From NCBI RefSeq assembly GCF_902362185.1, contig NC_044509.1, positions 15,317,866 to 15,381,865 on the forward strand: 64,000 nucleotides of DNA. Reading direction: 5' to 3'. Position numbers and translations under genes: made by a program. This DNA is from Chanos chanos. Its lineage: Eukaryota; Chordata; Actinopteri; Gonorynchiformes; Chanidae. Positions within the stretch are counted from its first letter, which is position 1; each line of letters opens with the position of its first letter. Positions 45,858-58,199 of the stretch are shown in pieces. The notes beneath the pieces were generated by a model. That model saw only the letters and a program-made list of their open reading frames with translations. It had not been told where the DNA came from and ran no database searches.

Positions 45858-47696
45858 CTCTTGTAGACTGCATGAGTGAACGGTGTCTGTGAATAAAATA
45901 TTTTGGAAAAAAGTGAATTTATAGTTTGATTTTTATCCAATAACATTGTTACCTGTTGGAATAACATGTGAATCAACCGATTTCTCATGAGCACAGTGGC
46001 ACGTGTATTCCAGTCAGTGAGTAGTGGAGGGGAATCTTCTACACCCATGTGCATTTCATCCCCTTGCATCCCAAGCCCATGGCTCACAGCGATATTGTGA
46101 AGCACAAAACAGGCCAAGATAATTTGGCACACCCTGTTGGGCTCATACAGCAGTTTCCCTCCCGATGCATCCAGACACTGCAACCTTCCCTTTAACATCC
46201 CGATAGTGCGCTCCCCTACTGATCGTGCACGTCTGTCTGTGGGTGTGCTATGGGAGTGAGAAGCCATGGCTTCAGAGGATAACCTCCGTCACCTGATTGT
46301 GTAGAGATAATTATTTTATGCACTTTAAAAAAGCAAAAAAGCAGCAAAGTACAAAGAAAAAAGTGATTTACCGAGAAGCTAACCTTCTCCGCCTGCTCCA
46401 GCCTCCAGATTCCCCACACTGCCAATCCACACAATGAGGGAGTCAGGCATTGATGCTGGCCATCTTGCGACGGCATTTAGAATTGCCATATGGGCATTGC
46501 AAATGAGTTGCACATTAATTGAGTGGTAATTCTTCCTGTTAACATATACATACTCATTTGCATGGGGTGCCCGTAATGTGGATGCAATCTATTGCACCTA
46601 TGATGTTGGGGAATCCTGTTGTGCGCACAAAATCCTCTTTCACATTCCACAGCTCCTCAGCAGTGTAAGGAAACTTTAGGTACTGAGGACAAATGAATGA
46701 TGCCTTGAAGTACAGCTGAATTCTACTGATGGCTGGGATATGCCTGACAGGTCACCAATTTCTCTTTGGAATGTTCCTGTAGCCAGCAGGGCTATTATCA
46801 TGTACTAAAACCAAAGCTGAGATGAAATCTAATGATTCTGAGACATTCTCGTATACCGACATATAATAATTTATCCGAATGAAATGTAAATCTAAAACTA
46901 AACAAAACTAATAATGACTGCTAAAAAAATAACAAAAATAAAATAAGAAAGGACAAAATATAATTGTTGTTATCGTTTAAAGATGGCGGATGTTGTATCC
47001 ATTCAAGGCAGCAGGTGTCACACTCCCAAAATTATGTGTAGCTATAGCCGACAACCATAAGATAGCGATATAGCATGTCAGGCCCTACACTCGTTAACTA
47101 ATGGAAGTAAGCCTTATTATCAAGTGAAGAAGTCAGATATGTCAGGAAGAAAACGCACGAGTCCTGCATGGGACTATTTCAAATTTAATTGTGAAAGTGG
47201 TGCAAACAAATGCACGGTAAATTCAGGTAACAGCATCTGTGGCGTAGGGAAACAAAAGCAAAAATCCCACAAATTTTAAAGTTCATCTTCAAAGTTACCA
47301 GCGATGGGTACTCATTATTCATAGAAAAGGTGTAGCGGGACAGGGTGTGAGTGACGAACTAAATGTCAGCAATAGGACTACGTCCAGCCAGCAGCAGGTT
47401 TTTAACAACCTGTAAATTCACATGTGAGTTCTTCAGTGATCTTTAGTTAGTTGTTATACTGTTAGGGTCAACCATGAAAACGCATGTCATGTTGTTTGCC
47501 CGAAGTAAATGGTTGAAATGGTTGAAATCTTGCCCTTATGTGTATTAACAGGCTTTCAGTCTGAAACAAACGTATCACATCTGTCAGTTTAGTGTTGAAA
47601 TGTTGATGTCTTCAATGGAACAGGTTATTTTTCATGCTGCACTAATCCTTGACAATTTTTAACTAAAATCACTAAAACTAAAACTGACACTATAAC

Positions 47697-48670
47697 CAGT
47701 GTTGGGGGTAACGAGTCATAAAGTAACGTGTTACAGTAATTATATTACTTTCCTCCATAACGAAGTAAAGCATTACCGTTCAAATTTCAGTAATCACAGT
47801 ACAGTTACTGGATTATTAAAATGCCCTTTACTGAGTTACACACACCTTTTGAAAAGAGTGTTCGTGCTGAATATTTAAATTTAAATTATAAAACGGATAG
47901 TTTCGGTCCTGGGTGGCAACTGGTCAATACAGTGTTCCAGCGATGTTAAAATACTTGAGTATAGAAGCAGCTATGACATGACACACAACTGTTCACCTTA
48001 CTTTTGTATCTATAATATGACTACCCACTGTCACTAATGAGAGATTGGGTCCTTGACAGTAGCTCCCGTTAAATGGGACAAGACTGGTTAGTTAGCTAGC
48101 TGGCAAGGTTTGCTATATTTGAGAAATCCCAAAAATACGGTGTAGCCAACCAGGACAATAATATGGAGAATTTAATATTACTTTTAAACACAAAATACAG
48201 ATAACGCAGCTGTGGGCTGATGATGATACCAAAACGTATTACTAGCTAGCTCAGAAACTACCATTAGTTAACCATTGAAGCTAAATGACAACATCCCGAC
48301 TAATGTAGCTAAACTATAGTTATTGTTAGATGGCTAAGCTTGTGTGCTTCTGTTTCTTGTCACTGGGGAAAAATGTGAACTCATGAATGACCCCACGCTT
48401 CACAGTTATTTTAGAGCGGCTATGGGGTGTTCTTTAGCATGACATGAAACTATTGCATTGAAAATAAAGTAATGAAAGGACTATGATGTTTGTCCCTGTA
48501 TTTTTATGTGGTAAATTGGGAATCTGTAGTTTTAGAGAGTAACTCAAAATTAAAGTAATGAGTAATGTAATCACTTTTCAAAAGGAGTAACAAGTAATCC
48601 CATTACAATTTAAAGAAGTAATTGGCAACTTATAACTAATTACTTTTTTTGAGTAACTACCCCAACACTG
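47697..48670. mobile_element. Non-autonomous hAT element (974 bp) inside the Harbinger intron
   Basis: Inverted ends CAGTGTTGGGGGTAACGAGT and AGTAACTACCCCAACACTG. Flanking 8-bp target duplication ACTATAAC (47689-47696) and ACTATAAT (48671-48678) with one mismatch. No transposase coding. Both outer flanks are ACTAAA-rich low-complexity sequence. Confidence 0.85.
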
Positions 48671-48845
48671 ACTATAATAAACTAAAAGGAAATAGAAATG
48701 AGTCCATGAAATAAAACCTGAACTGAGACTAATGAAACCACTGTTGAAACTAATTAAAACTAAACTGAAATTCAGATTGAATACAAACATATTATCCAAA
48801 TAAAAATGAAACAAATTTGAAAATAAAAAACTATTAATACCTCAG
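48671..48845. repeat. ACTAAA/AACTGA-rich low-complexity sequence
   Basis: Continues the similar sequence at 47655-47696 on the other side of the hAT element. It lies within the putative Harbinger intron. Confidence 0.5.
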
Positions 48846-49357
48846 TAGCCAGGAACCCAAGGATGGATAACAATTGCAGCTGCAACTGGTATGGCCTGGT
48901 TGCAGCTGGTGCGTCTCTGTAAATTCAAGCCCATTTGGACACAAAGTTGTAATAGCGTAGCTCTCAGCAAACAGTACCTGCTTATGAGACATTTGTCATC
49001 ATGCACAAACAAGTCTGCCCAATCTATAAAAACGTATTTCTTTCTTGTTGTGCGGTTGGCGATATCTTCGAGATGCCAATGCTGCCATTCTTCCTCTTGC
49101 AAACCACTCCATTATGGGACATTTTATAGACTATAGATTGGCCGAAATGTTTTACACGTGTGGAACCATAGTATGTATATTAAATAAATTTCCCTCAAGG
49201 AAGTGTCAATTATGCTAATAGGGGTAGTTTTGGAAAACCAATGTGTGTTTTTATTTTGTTTTCCACAAGTAGCCTAGCTTTTAATTTATTACTAACTTTA
49301 TTGTGCAAACCATTACATGTAGCCTAAGCAATGTGTTCAGTCTGGCAATACAAAAAC

Positions 49358-49432
49358 AACAACAGCATCTACTACCACTACTGCTACTACAATAACCACA
49401 ACTACTGCTACTACTACTACTACACATACCTG
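49358..49432. repeat. Imperfect trinucleotide (CTA/CTG)n repeat
   Basis: About 75 bp of ACTACT, GCTACT and similar triplets. The overlapping poly-Tyr or poly-Ser open frames are artefacts. Confidence 0.85.
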
Positions 49433-49610
49433 CAGTACTCCAACATTGCCACAAGGAAATGTGCATATGCCAAGCTGGAACCTGACGAGGAGCTAAGTAC
49501 TTTTCCATGTTAAAGACCTTTTTTATAAATCTTAACTATGGCGTGGATTTCAGCATACCCGCATTCTAAGATGAAATCTGCTCATAAGAATGTTTTATAT
49601 ATGAAGCCCC

Positions 49611-49800
49611 TGGTTCCTCCCAAGGTTTCTTCCTATCTCAGTCTAAGGAAGTTTTGCCTTATCACTCCCACCCTGGGCTTGTTCATGGGGAGTATCAGGT
49701 CTAACATCCTGTGAAGCTGCTATGTGACAATGTCCATTGTGGAAAGCACTATACAGATAAAACTGAACTGAATTAAACTGAATTGAACTGAACTGAATGG
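49611..49800 (+). repeat. LINE (L2-like) or SINE 3' end repeat, second copy
   Basis: Starts mid-repeat (TGGTTCCTCCCAAGG) exactly at the right end of the Harbinger element and matches 34600-34790, including the ACTGAACTGAATT tail. The flank after it also matches, so it is part of a segmental duplication of the receptor gene surroundings. Confidence 0.6.
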
Positions 49801-50770
49801 TTGGGGGGCATGTTCGCCAAGCAAGCTTCATAAGATACCTTCAATTGCTAGTAGCTTGAAAAGTACAAGGGTGATGCCTATCCCCCCAGGAATAAACAAA
49901 AAAACCTTCCGGACAAAATAGTTTTTTTTAAACCATGGGATAGGGAAATAAGAGCCCTCCAGATTAGTCGCAATCTAATCTCAAGAAAGCTGTGTTTGGA
50001 CATCATTTATTAATTGTTGTATCCTTTATTTTTATTTTGTACTTTTGCAAATGTGAGTATATTAAAAGCCTGATATTTTAAGAAATTGACTTAAGTTATT
50101 TTTTTTCCATGGGTGACTTGCACTAGTCATTCCTTCACCAGTCTCTTCCCCTTCTTTAGTGAAATAACCACATATCACTGTATACATGTTCTCCATGGTA
50201 ATTAAATTGAGACAGTAAATTTATTTTTTTTTCTTACCACAAAATTTTACGTTTTAATAAGTTATTATATTTCCAAATTTAAGATACAAATAATTTTGCA
50301 ACTGATGACTTATTGAGATACCCACAGTGCCCACACAGTCCACACCACAAGTGACCTTACTCTGCACTTTTTGGTGTTTGGGTGTCACACAGTAATATAT
50401 ACTGTGTATCAAAAGTGAGTAGAATGTTTTGAAAATTAGAAAGATATATTTTCACATTTCACCAATTCTTTGTACTGTGTGCTTTTAATCCCGTGTTCCT
50501 TAGTATATTTTGCTAAATGTGTCTTTCCCTCTTCGCTACAATACGTTTTCTTCATACTTTAACTTTGTAATAAACAGTAACCAGGGCATTCCGCTCCTTA
50601 CTTGTGCCACAGACTCAAGAGAACACCTGAGAATCTGAGTACACAAAAGTAGAGAACATGAACATGTGATTTTGAAAACACCCATTGCATTCTTCTGGGA
50701 ACAGGGTCATTTCCTGGACAAAGAGACACCTGCCTCTACACTGATTATGGCCATTATAGAAGGATATATA
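49801..50770. other. Duplicated upstream flank of receptor gene 7
   Basis: Diverged copy of 34870-36030, shortened in places. It contains the conserved block before the promoter (50611-50760). No gene. Confidence 0.6.
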
Positions 50771-51096
50771 TGCTTATGCAGAATGTGTGATCCCTGCTTG
50801 TAGATCAACATGCTGCCATTTCCATTCATCTTCACTTGTGTCTTGAATTGGTCTTGTATTGCAGCTACTCCTCATTAGGAAATATTTGTAAAATTTGTAA
50901 AATAAATTTTTTATGTTCATAGCACTGAAGCCTCATGGTTTTATGAGAAAGGTAAGTATGACTTGAGTAACTATGTTTTTACTGCTTTTCATGCCTGAAA
51001 GATTATTTCAGTTGAAATATTCATCATTATCATTCATGTAATTGTATATTTTTTTTCAGACATTTTTCCCTGTACTTGAAAAAAAGGAGACATTTC
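50771..51096 (+). promoter_or_regulatory. Promoter, 5' UTR exon and short 5' UTR intron of receptor gene 7
   Basis: TATA-like GATATATATGC lies at the left edge (about 50763-50773). Donor GTAAGTATG at 50952. T-tract and acceptor TTTCAG end at 51059 (intron 108 nt). About 45 bp present before the donor in the sister genes is missing. Confidence 0.6.
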
Positions 51097-52092
51097 ATGA
51101 TGTCCATACAGCCAGTCTCTGTGAACACAACATTTGTGCGTCCATCCACATTTTATATTAATGGATTTTCTAATATTGCCCATGCAAAGTATTATTATAT
51201 ATTTCTCTGCCTTGTCTACACCACAACGGTCCTTGGGAACTCCTTTATAATGTGTACTATATGCTTAGCACGCAGCCTTCACACAGCGAAGTACATTGCC
51301 GTGTTTAACTTGGCTGTGACCGACTTGGGTGGAAGTACTGCTCTGATTCCAAAGCTTATAGACACATTTTTGTTTGAACACTATTACATATCTTATGAGG
51401 CTTGCTTGGCCAACATGTTTTTTGTTTTTTTTTTCTTGACTCTGCAGTCTCTCACTCTGCTTGCTTTGGCTTATGACAGGGCGGTTGCAATTTGTTTTCC
51501 TCTCAGATACCATGCAATTGTCACTAAAACAGCGATGGCTTTGATCATTGGATGTATGTGGGTGTTTACAACAGCCCTAGTTGCTCCCACTGTAGCACTG
51601 ATTACCAGACTCTCTTTTTGTCGATCTACTGTTGTTAACAGCTATTTTTGTGACCATGGACCAATTTATGTACTGGCCTGTAATGATAACTCCTTGAATA
51701 TCATCATGGCCTATGTCGGTGTGGTCACAATCCTTTGCATTCCATTGATATTAATAGGTATTTCATATACTTGCATAGCTTTTGCATTACTGAGAATTGC
51801 ACAGGGAACTGGGCGTATCAAAGCCATGAAAACCTGTACATCCCATTTGATATTAGTGGCCATGTTCTACCTACCACTTTTATTCATAAACATAGCAGCT
51901 GTGGTGTCAAGACTAGATCCTGATGCCAGGATAATCAATTACTCTCTCACACAAACAATACCATCCATGCTGAATCCTATTATATACACAGTTAAGACAG
52001 AGGAGGTCAGGCAGTCTATTAGAGGACTCTACAAAAGAGCCATGGTAAATAAAACAGTAGATAAAAATATGAAGAGCACCGCGGATAAATAA
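51097..52092 (+). CDS. Odorant receptor, subfamily 2, third gene
   Basis: Intact odorant receptor of 331 residues from the first ATG after the 5' UTR acceptor (two consecutive ATGs, MMSIQPVSVNTTF; the second aligns with the sister genes and gives 330). The frame opens further left only from a TTG. Motifs: NTT sequon, GN in TM1, LHTAKY, AYDRAVAICFPLRY, SFCRS/YFCDHG/LACND, SYTCIA, KAMKTCTSHL, SMLNPIIYTVKTEE. Private changes are FSNIAHAKYYY at the start of TM1 and LVAPTVAL in TM4. The C-terminal NMKSTADK is shared with the gene at 59881. Confidence 0.94.
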   Translation: MMSIQPVSVNTTFVRPSTFYINGFSNIAHAKYYYIFLCLVYTTTVLGNSFIMCTICLARSLHTAKYIAVFNLAVTDLGGSTALIPKLIDTFLFEHYYISYEACLANMFFVFFFLTLQSLTLLALAYDRAVAICFPLRYHAIVTKTAMALIIGCMWVFTTALVAPTVALITRLSFCRSTVVNSYFCDHGPIYVLACNDNSLNIIMAYVGVVTILCIPLILIGISYTCIAFALLRIAQGTGRIKAMKTCTSHLILVAMFYLPLLFINIAAVVSRLDPDARIINYSLTQTIPSMLNPIIYTVKTEEVRQSIRGLYKRAMVNKTVDKNMKSTADK

Positions 52093-52974
52093 AATCCTGT
52101 AATGTGATACATTACAATGTGATATTCAAGCAGTGAGTGCTTGCGAAGGAAACAGAGAGATTTAAACCTTAAGGACTTCCTGTTTTAAGGTATGAAATAA
52201 AACCATATTGAGCATATAATTTACTCAGCCAAGTTAAATGAACCATACTCCAATACTGCTGGTCTGGAATTTTAAGACTTAAATGAATTTCAGTCCCAAT
52301 CTTGAGTGCAAATCAATTATAGATGGAATTGTGAGAAAGGAATGTGATTTGTATATTGAGTGTCATCGTGTGCCTTTACCTACATTTTAAATAAAAATGT
52401 ACTCTTATCACTCCAGCAACACCAACCTGTTTGCTTGTAACAAGAGAATAGTTTCCTTTCTTGTTGTTCAGCTTGAATAATTTTAGGCACAATTTAGATT
52501 AAATTTAGATGAGGCTTTAGGGCAAGTCAAATGAAAACTGATGCATTCTAATTCCAGTTTTTGGAATTATGAATTTACAGTGACACCAGTTTTCAAATCT
52601 GATACAAATTTTAATTTTGGAACTACAATCAATGAAAACATTTAAAAAAAAGTTTTGAGGATGTAACTGTAGAAATGGGTTGGAATTATAATCAACAGGA
52701 TTCAATTAATTGAAATTCCACCATAAAGAGAGCTGTTATCTGCATTAATGAAGTGTCTAAACCACATGAATAACATTCCATAAAAAAGGGAAATTAAAAT
52801 ATATTAAATTTCTTCTGTGATAGACTCCATGTCCTCTTTTGTCTAGGTCTGTAACACTGAAGTTAGAGAAAACCTGCAGAAATGATTTTTTTCAGTTTAC
52901 ATTGGTTGCTTTCTGGAATCTTTTAAATGTAACAATGTGTAAATGAAAAATTTAGCTTAGTAAAGCATTACAAT
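52093..52974. other. 3' flank of receptor gene 7
   Basis: AT-rich sequence, duplicated as 60874-61764. AATAAA near 52195 and 52390. No gene. Confidence 0.6.
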
Positions 52975-53105
52975 GATCATTCATTCATTCATTCCCAATC
53001 CGTTTATCCCAATTAGGGTTGTGGGGGTGCTGGAGCCTGTCCCAGTGCTCATTGGTTGAAAGGTGTGAGAACACCCTGGACAGGTCGCCATTCCATCGCA
53101 GAGCA
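52975..53105 (-). repeat. Short interspersed repeat with ATTC tail, copy 2
   Basis: Counterpart of 37926-38066 (GGTGCTGGAGCCTGTCCCAG, CACCCTGGACAGGTCGCCA). Confidence 0.6.
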
Positions 53106-53842
53106 TTATAATAATAATTGTTAAATGATTAATATTAGAAATCAAACCTTAAGCACATGATATTTTGCCTGTATGTGCCCTTGTGCTGCATTTCTGAAAT
53201 TCACAACGGGTGTTAAAAGTATTCATAAATTTAGAAGGCATTTGCAGGACAAAGTGACACAAAAAAATGTAATCTCAACTCAAATCACAAAACAGACAGA
53301 ATTCAGTGCACGAGTAACAGACTATCATAGGCAGAACAGGAAATCATCAGTGATTAACGAGGTAGGGTTAAAAGACAGGAACAGCAATAATACTAGAAGA
53401 GGATAACACAGCTTGGTACACTCAATTAATTTTAATTTTGGAATTACAATAAGTGGAAACCATTAAATGAACAAAAAAGAGTTTGGAAACATGATGAAAC
53501 ATTGGAAATTCACCAAAGCAACCTAATACTGCCTAGGGAGGGTCATTCTAACTGACAAACAACACTCCACTCAATCAACTTGAGTTTAGCATGTCACATG
53601 ATCACTTCAGGCTTACTCAAATGTACACCATGGGTTTTATGGGTTTCATAGCCATGAGTCCTGCCACATTGTCCTTCATGTCCAACTACAAGCTTTAAAT
53701 GTGTGAAACAGCCGACAACTGTGTGGATGATCAACAGTCCAGCAGATCGTGTCCAATGATGACAGGACCAGTCCTAATGTGACCTCATAGATCATTTTTT
53801 AAATTTCTGTTTATGTAACAATATATCAATAAATCCAACCTC
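53106..53842. other. Duplicated intergenic flank
   Basis: Matches 61896-62220 and, further on, 62600-63000. It also matches the flank at 33960-34320 of the first subfamily-2 gene. A 77-codon open frame (53173) and its 72-codon copy (61960) have no recognisable domain and diverge at their ends. No gene is called. Confidence 0.5.
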
Positions 53843-53945
53843 CTGGGGGGTATTCCAGAAAGCAGGTTTAGTGAAAACGCTGATTTACTTAACTCAGAGT
53901 AAGTAGTAAAACTCCTAATAGAAGAGCCCTATGGCTTCATTCTCC
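53843..53945. repeat. Half of a foldback MITE
   Basis: GGGGGGTATTCCAGAAAGCA followed by a GGTTTAGTGAAAAC arm and AGAAGAGCCCTATGGCTT, as in the left arm of the full foldback element at 62265-62472. The right arm is missing. Confidence 0.65.
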
Positions 53946-54149
53946 TAGCATTGGGCTTTGTTTTGCTAGAAGAATAAATAAATGAATGATGGACATCATT
54001 TATTACTTGTTTGATGCTTATTTTTATTTTGTACTTTTGAAAATGTGAGTATATTAAATGCCTGATAACTCAAGAATATGACTCGTTATTTTTTTCATGG
54101 GTGACTTGCACTAGTCATTCCTTCATGTTTGTGTCTTAGTTTTAACTCA

Positions 54150-54893
54150 AGTGCGATTTACGATTTAGTTATTTGGCAGACGCTTTTTACCAAAGCGACT
54201 TGCAATCAGTGCATCAGTCGGATTTCTAATACCTTGTGAGCAGAGATCACAATAAGACTGAGCGTCAAATTGCCCCTTCGCATTGCGCCCCTGGAATACT
54301 TTGACAAACACAGATACAAGACAAAGGTTTTTTTGTTTGTTTTGTTTTTTTTTCTAGGAAAGGGAGGTTAGGCATTGGGGGACAGGTGTGTTCTAAAGAG
54401 GTGGGTTTTCAGTTTCCTGCGGAAGATGATAAGAGATTGCGCAGTCTTGACTGCATGGGGGAGGTCGTTCCACCACCTCGGGGCAATGGCGGAGAAGAGG
54501 CGTGGTCGGGAGGAGCGGCTGCCGGGTTCCCGGAGTGAGGGGACCGTCAGTTGTCCAGAGGTTGTAGAGCGCAGGGTCCTAGTTGGGGTGTACGGAGTTA
54601 TAAGAGACAGAAGGTATGATGGGGCGAAGCCTCTTGTGGCCTGGTAGGCCAGCACCAGTGTCTTGAACTGGATGCGGGCTGCTACCGGAAGCCAGTGGAG
54701 CGCAGTAAGCAGTGGAGTGACATGAGAGTGCTTAGGGAGGTTGAATACCAGGCATGCAGCGGCGTTCTGCACGAGCTGGAGCGGCCTGATGGCACAGGCC
54801 AGCAAGCCAGCCAGTAGAACGTTGTAGCAGTCCAGGCGGGAGATGACAAGCGCTTGGACCAGGAGCTGGGTCGCCTGTTGTGTGAGGACTGTA
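54150..54893 (-). mobile_element. L2-clade LINE, 5'-truncated
   Basis: Minus strand. The end of the reverse transcriptase reads ALVISRLDYYNVLLAGLLAC, then IRPLQLVQNAAACLVFNLPK, LLTALHWLPVAARIQFKTLV, RLFSAIAPRWWNDLP and FRRKLKTHLF, as in fish L2 elements. The 3' end (54160-54206) has the typical L2 tail motif, whose complement reads TTTGGTAAAAAGCGTCTGCC. The reading frame from 54890 to 54368 looks largely open. It was inserted into the duplicated upstream flank of the receptor gene at 59881. Confidence 0.85.
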
Positions 54894-55031
54894 TCTGAAT
54901 GCTTCTACAACCCTGCTCTTCCCCTTCTTTAGTGAAATAGCCACATAGCTTTCCCTTTAGTACATACTGTACATGTATTGATTACTTTTATAAGTGTATA
55001 CGTGTTCTCCATGGTAATTAAATTAAGGTAG

Positions 55032-55540
55032 TGTGGGGCCTAGCAGAATTTTTTTTATGGGCATAAGGTCTGAAGAGACTCACAAGTAACTCACAGAAGC
55101 ATGCATAACTGTTTGTCTTTGTACACACTTACAAAACCATCTTTCTTACAAAACCTTTACCTTCACCCCTAAACAGATGGTCATTTTCACCAGGTCATTT
55201 TTGTTCATTTATTGGTGTCATAATTCTGACTGCTCAGCAGAAACACCAGAAAGCACTTGCTTTTTCTCTCAGATGTAGGTAAAAGGTATTTCTTATCCGA
55301 GAGACGCAAGGCCAAAGGCCTCGTGTGGCCTGGGTATATCTGGGTGCAAGAAATCGTTTTCTTTGGTCAGTAACATCATGACTCAGTCTGGGTAACATCG
55401 TATGCATAGTGTGCAGGAGAGCCTCCTCTTCGCTCCTGCTTCGCCTGTATAATCTTTTCAACTTCAGTAAAGAATACTACTACCAAAAAGAAATGTCGCG
55501 CCTTTTTATTATTTTAACAGCAAAACGCCAGTGCCCAGCA
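55032..55540 (+). mobile_element. Probable solo LTR (509 bp)
   Basis: Fossil. TGTGGGG... to ...GCCCAGCA interrupts the duplicated flank (compare 35360-35380, where AATTGAGACAGTAAATTT is continuous). Flanking GTAG/ATAG could be a 4-bp duplication with one mismatch. TATAAT- and AGTAAA-like signals lie near its right end. Family not determined. Confidence 0.5.
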
Positions 55541-58199
55541 ATAGTAAATTTAATATTTTTTCCTACCACAAATGTTGACGTTTTAATAAATTATTACATT
55601 TCCAAATTTAAGATGCAAATAATTTTGAAACTGATTACTTATCAAGATACCCACAGCACGTCACACAGTCCACGGCACAACTGACCTTACTCCGCACTAT
55701 GTGGTGTGTGGGTGTCACACAGTAGTATATGCTGTGTGTCAAAGTGAGTAGAATGTTTTGAAAATTAGAAAAACATTTTCAACTTATGTAGGTCAGTTGG
55801 TTTTCAGTTTGAAGCTCCAAGAAATGTGTGGGGATTGTGGAATGGTGAGCATTTTTTGCTTTGAGAATTTCATCAATTCTTTGTACTGTGTGCTTTTGAT
55901 CTTGTGTTCCTTAGTATATTTTGCTAAATGTGTCTTTCTCTCCTTGCTACAATATATTTTCTTCATACTTTAACTTTGTAATAAACAGTAACCAGGGCAT
56001 TCTGCTCCTTACTTGTGCCACAGTGTAACGGTGTACCTCCTGGAGAGACACTTTCTGCAGGAGACAGACCACTGAGCACTGCAGTGGCTGGATAGAATGT
56101 GCAATTCTAATGCCCGTGTAGCCGGGTAGCGTCACCTCCCCTTTTTGGGTATCTATTGTTCAGTTTGCTGGTAACTAATTAGCATAACTGACAAGCTCTT
56201 GTGCATAAAAGGCCCAGGTAAACGCTACCTGAAGGTTTGCTTTCCGGATATCTGCCCCTTCCGCCACCTGTTCCTTCATTATTAGAAAGCTTGGTTTTTG
56301 TAGTTACTGCCAGTATGACTTTCAGTATGTTCCTCTGCTACTGACCCTCAGGTAGGCACACTCCCAGCTCTCGTGCTATATTTTCCTGGTTGTGTTTGGC
56401 GTGGTAGTAGCACAATCGCTTTTGTTTGTAGCTTCACCTGCCTCGCCGTAGCACTGCCTGGGGTTATCTGTGGGTACGTATGCACAGGGTACGGTACTGT
56501 TACTTTTAAATATAAGGTTTATTTTCTTCTTTTTTTTGTAATTTCATTTTGTTCCGACAGGTAGTATTAGACCTGCAAAGGAGATTTGGTATTGGCGTGC
56601 CGCATCTTGGTTGAAGCTGCTGTTTTGTCTCCTTTTTGTTTCTCTTTTGTCTCCCTTTGGTTTCTGTCTTTGTTTTTTTGTTTCTATTATTCCTTCGCTT
56701 ATGTTTCGTCAGTGTTAGTTGGCTTATACCGACTCTAGGATATTGCTCGCGCTGTTAGACGGTCAGTCTCTCAGCGCAGTGTATTCTGTTTATTCATTAT
56801 TGTCTGGTCTGCACGACGTTTGCGCAGGCCGTGTTGTGTTTAACTGTGTCCTTTCTTTTTTTTCTTGGTTCACTTTTTTTTGTATGAGTTTGCAGATGTG
56901 TGATTTGTATTTATTTGTTTTGTTTAGTTTGGTGCCGACTGGTATATGATCTGGCGTGTCCACTATTCAATTAATAATTCCCTTGAACCCAGGCTGCAGC
57001 TGAGTGCCCCTTTTGGGGAGGCTAGTCACTGGCGGTGTCCCCTCACAGTGTGAAGTTTCCAGGAGCACCTTGGCTTGGTTCACTTATTGTTTGCAGTGTG
57101 GGTGCACATGTGCATGTGGTGTGGGACCTGGGCACACCTCCCAATTAGTCTGCCTCCCCCAAGGTAAGCCTTAGCTCTGCTGTCAATGCCCTCTTTTTTA
57201 CTCCAGTTGCAAGAGTGGGTAATTGTTTGTATGATGACTGTGATAGTGGAAGTCTGACTGTGTGAGTGCTGTGATGGTGCGTTAGTGGAAGTATTTTATA
57301 TGCTTGTACTGCTACACTTTTAAAGGCTATTTCTGTAATAAAGAATTCCTAATTATGGTCCCACCTTGTAACTTGCAGGGTTGACTGTATCTGCAATAAA
57401 TATCGTTTGCTATTACATTGAAATTGTTGCCAGAATACTTTCGCATGATTCCAGCTTTGCAGTGATTCCACTGCCTCCTTGATCAATAAAATTCAATTTT
57501 ACATCTGAAACCACGTCTCTGGCCTCCTGGTATTAACAAACCTGTGTTCTACGTGCTAGTACTAGGTTGAAATTGTGAGGTTTTGACAGAGCAAGACCCA
57601 ATCGCAGACCCACTGGGTAGAATTAGGTTTATTCAAAAAAATCAAAAGGCAATCTCAAAACAGTGTCCAGTCCAAGGTCTAATCCAGAGAGCAAACAAAT
57701 CCAAATCGTTAAGCAAAAGATTGGCTTTGACCTTGTTTGTACCCTGTTTTTGACCAGAGATCCACAGGGCAACCAAATCCAAAACGTTAGGCAAAAACAG
57801 GTCCAGGTAAACAGTCAAACTTACAAATCACGGAGGGCAAAACTCACACAAACAGGCAGAAGGAACAAAAGGTCACAATCGGACAAGGAACAGGTACAAA
57901 CACAGGACTTAAATGCACAGAACAATTAACAGCAGAGACAGACTATTGGAGGAAACAAACCAGGTAATAATAGGGATCAGGTGGGGGGCGGGGACAGGAG
58001 TACACAGGGACAAATAGAAGCACATGGAAAACCAAAACAAACAAAAGCACAAGGCATGACAATACACAGAATGGCCAGCAGGGCGGCCAAATTACCCAAT
58101 CCTGGCAGATGTACTGACATAAATTCTCTGGGTGAAATTCCCAGGGTGGCATAGTTGGCTACAATTTAAATTTTTTTTTTTTATTTGACTTGGTATGCT

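Larger units (their letters stand above)
45930..49110 (-). pseudogene. PIF/Harbinger (HARBI1-like) DDE transposase, split by introns and broken
   Basis: The first exon at about 48846-49110 encodes FIDWADLFVHDDKCLISRYC and a HARBI1-like N-terminus. It ends near a GT donor, and the next coding block starts near 46805 after an acceptor-like CTACAG (TFQREIGDLSGISQPS). 46480-46800 holds YLKFPYTAEELWNVKEDFVR, NIIGAIDCIHI (first catalytic Asp) and, after a frame change near 46560, NEYVYVNRKNYHSINVQLIC and MPDSLI (second Asp region). After a further intron-like gap comes DGGYPLKPWLL and, at about 46050-46270, RARSVGERTIGMLKGRLQCL (third acidic residue) and ACFVLHNIAVSHGL. At least two frame changes are present. 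Confidence 0.8.
44827..49610. mobile_element. PIF/Harbinger DNA transposon, degraded, with internal hAT insertion
   Basis: Two-gene element: a Myb/SANT-like protein on plus (45103-45857) and a DDE transposase on minus (45930-49110), converging on AATAAA signals near 45892. The ends are tentative: left GGTCTCATTTCTAAAG (44830) and the inverted right end GGGCTTCATATATAAAAC (up to 49610) look like imperfect terminal repeats. A 3-bp target duplication could not be settled. A 974-bp hAT element sits in the transposase intron. Confidence 0.75.

Noticed and set aside
53173-53406. 77-codon open frame with a 72-codon duplicate at 61960
   Set aside because: Both lie in a segmental duplication. C-terminal parts diverge by a frame change and no domain is seen, so coding is not supported.
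57585-58125. Clean solo LTR with TGACAGAGC / GTACTGACA ends inside the composite
   Set aside because: The flanks show no target duplication, so the limits are not supported. Only mentioned as part of the composite.
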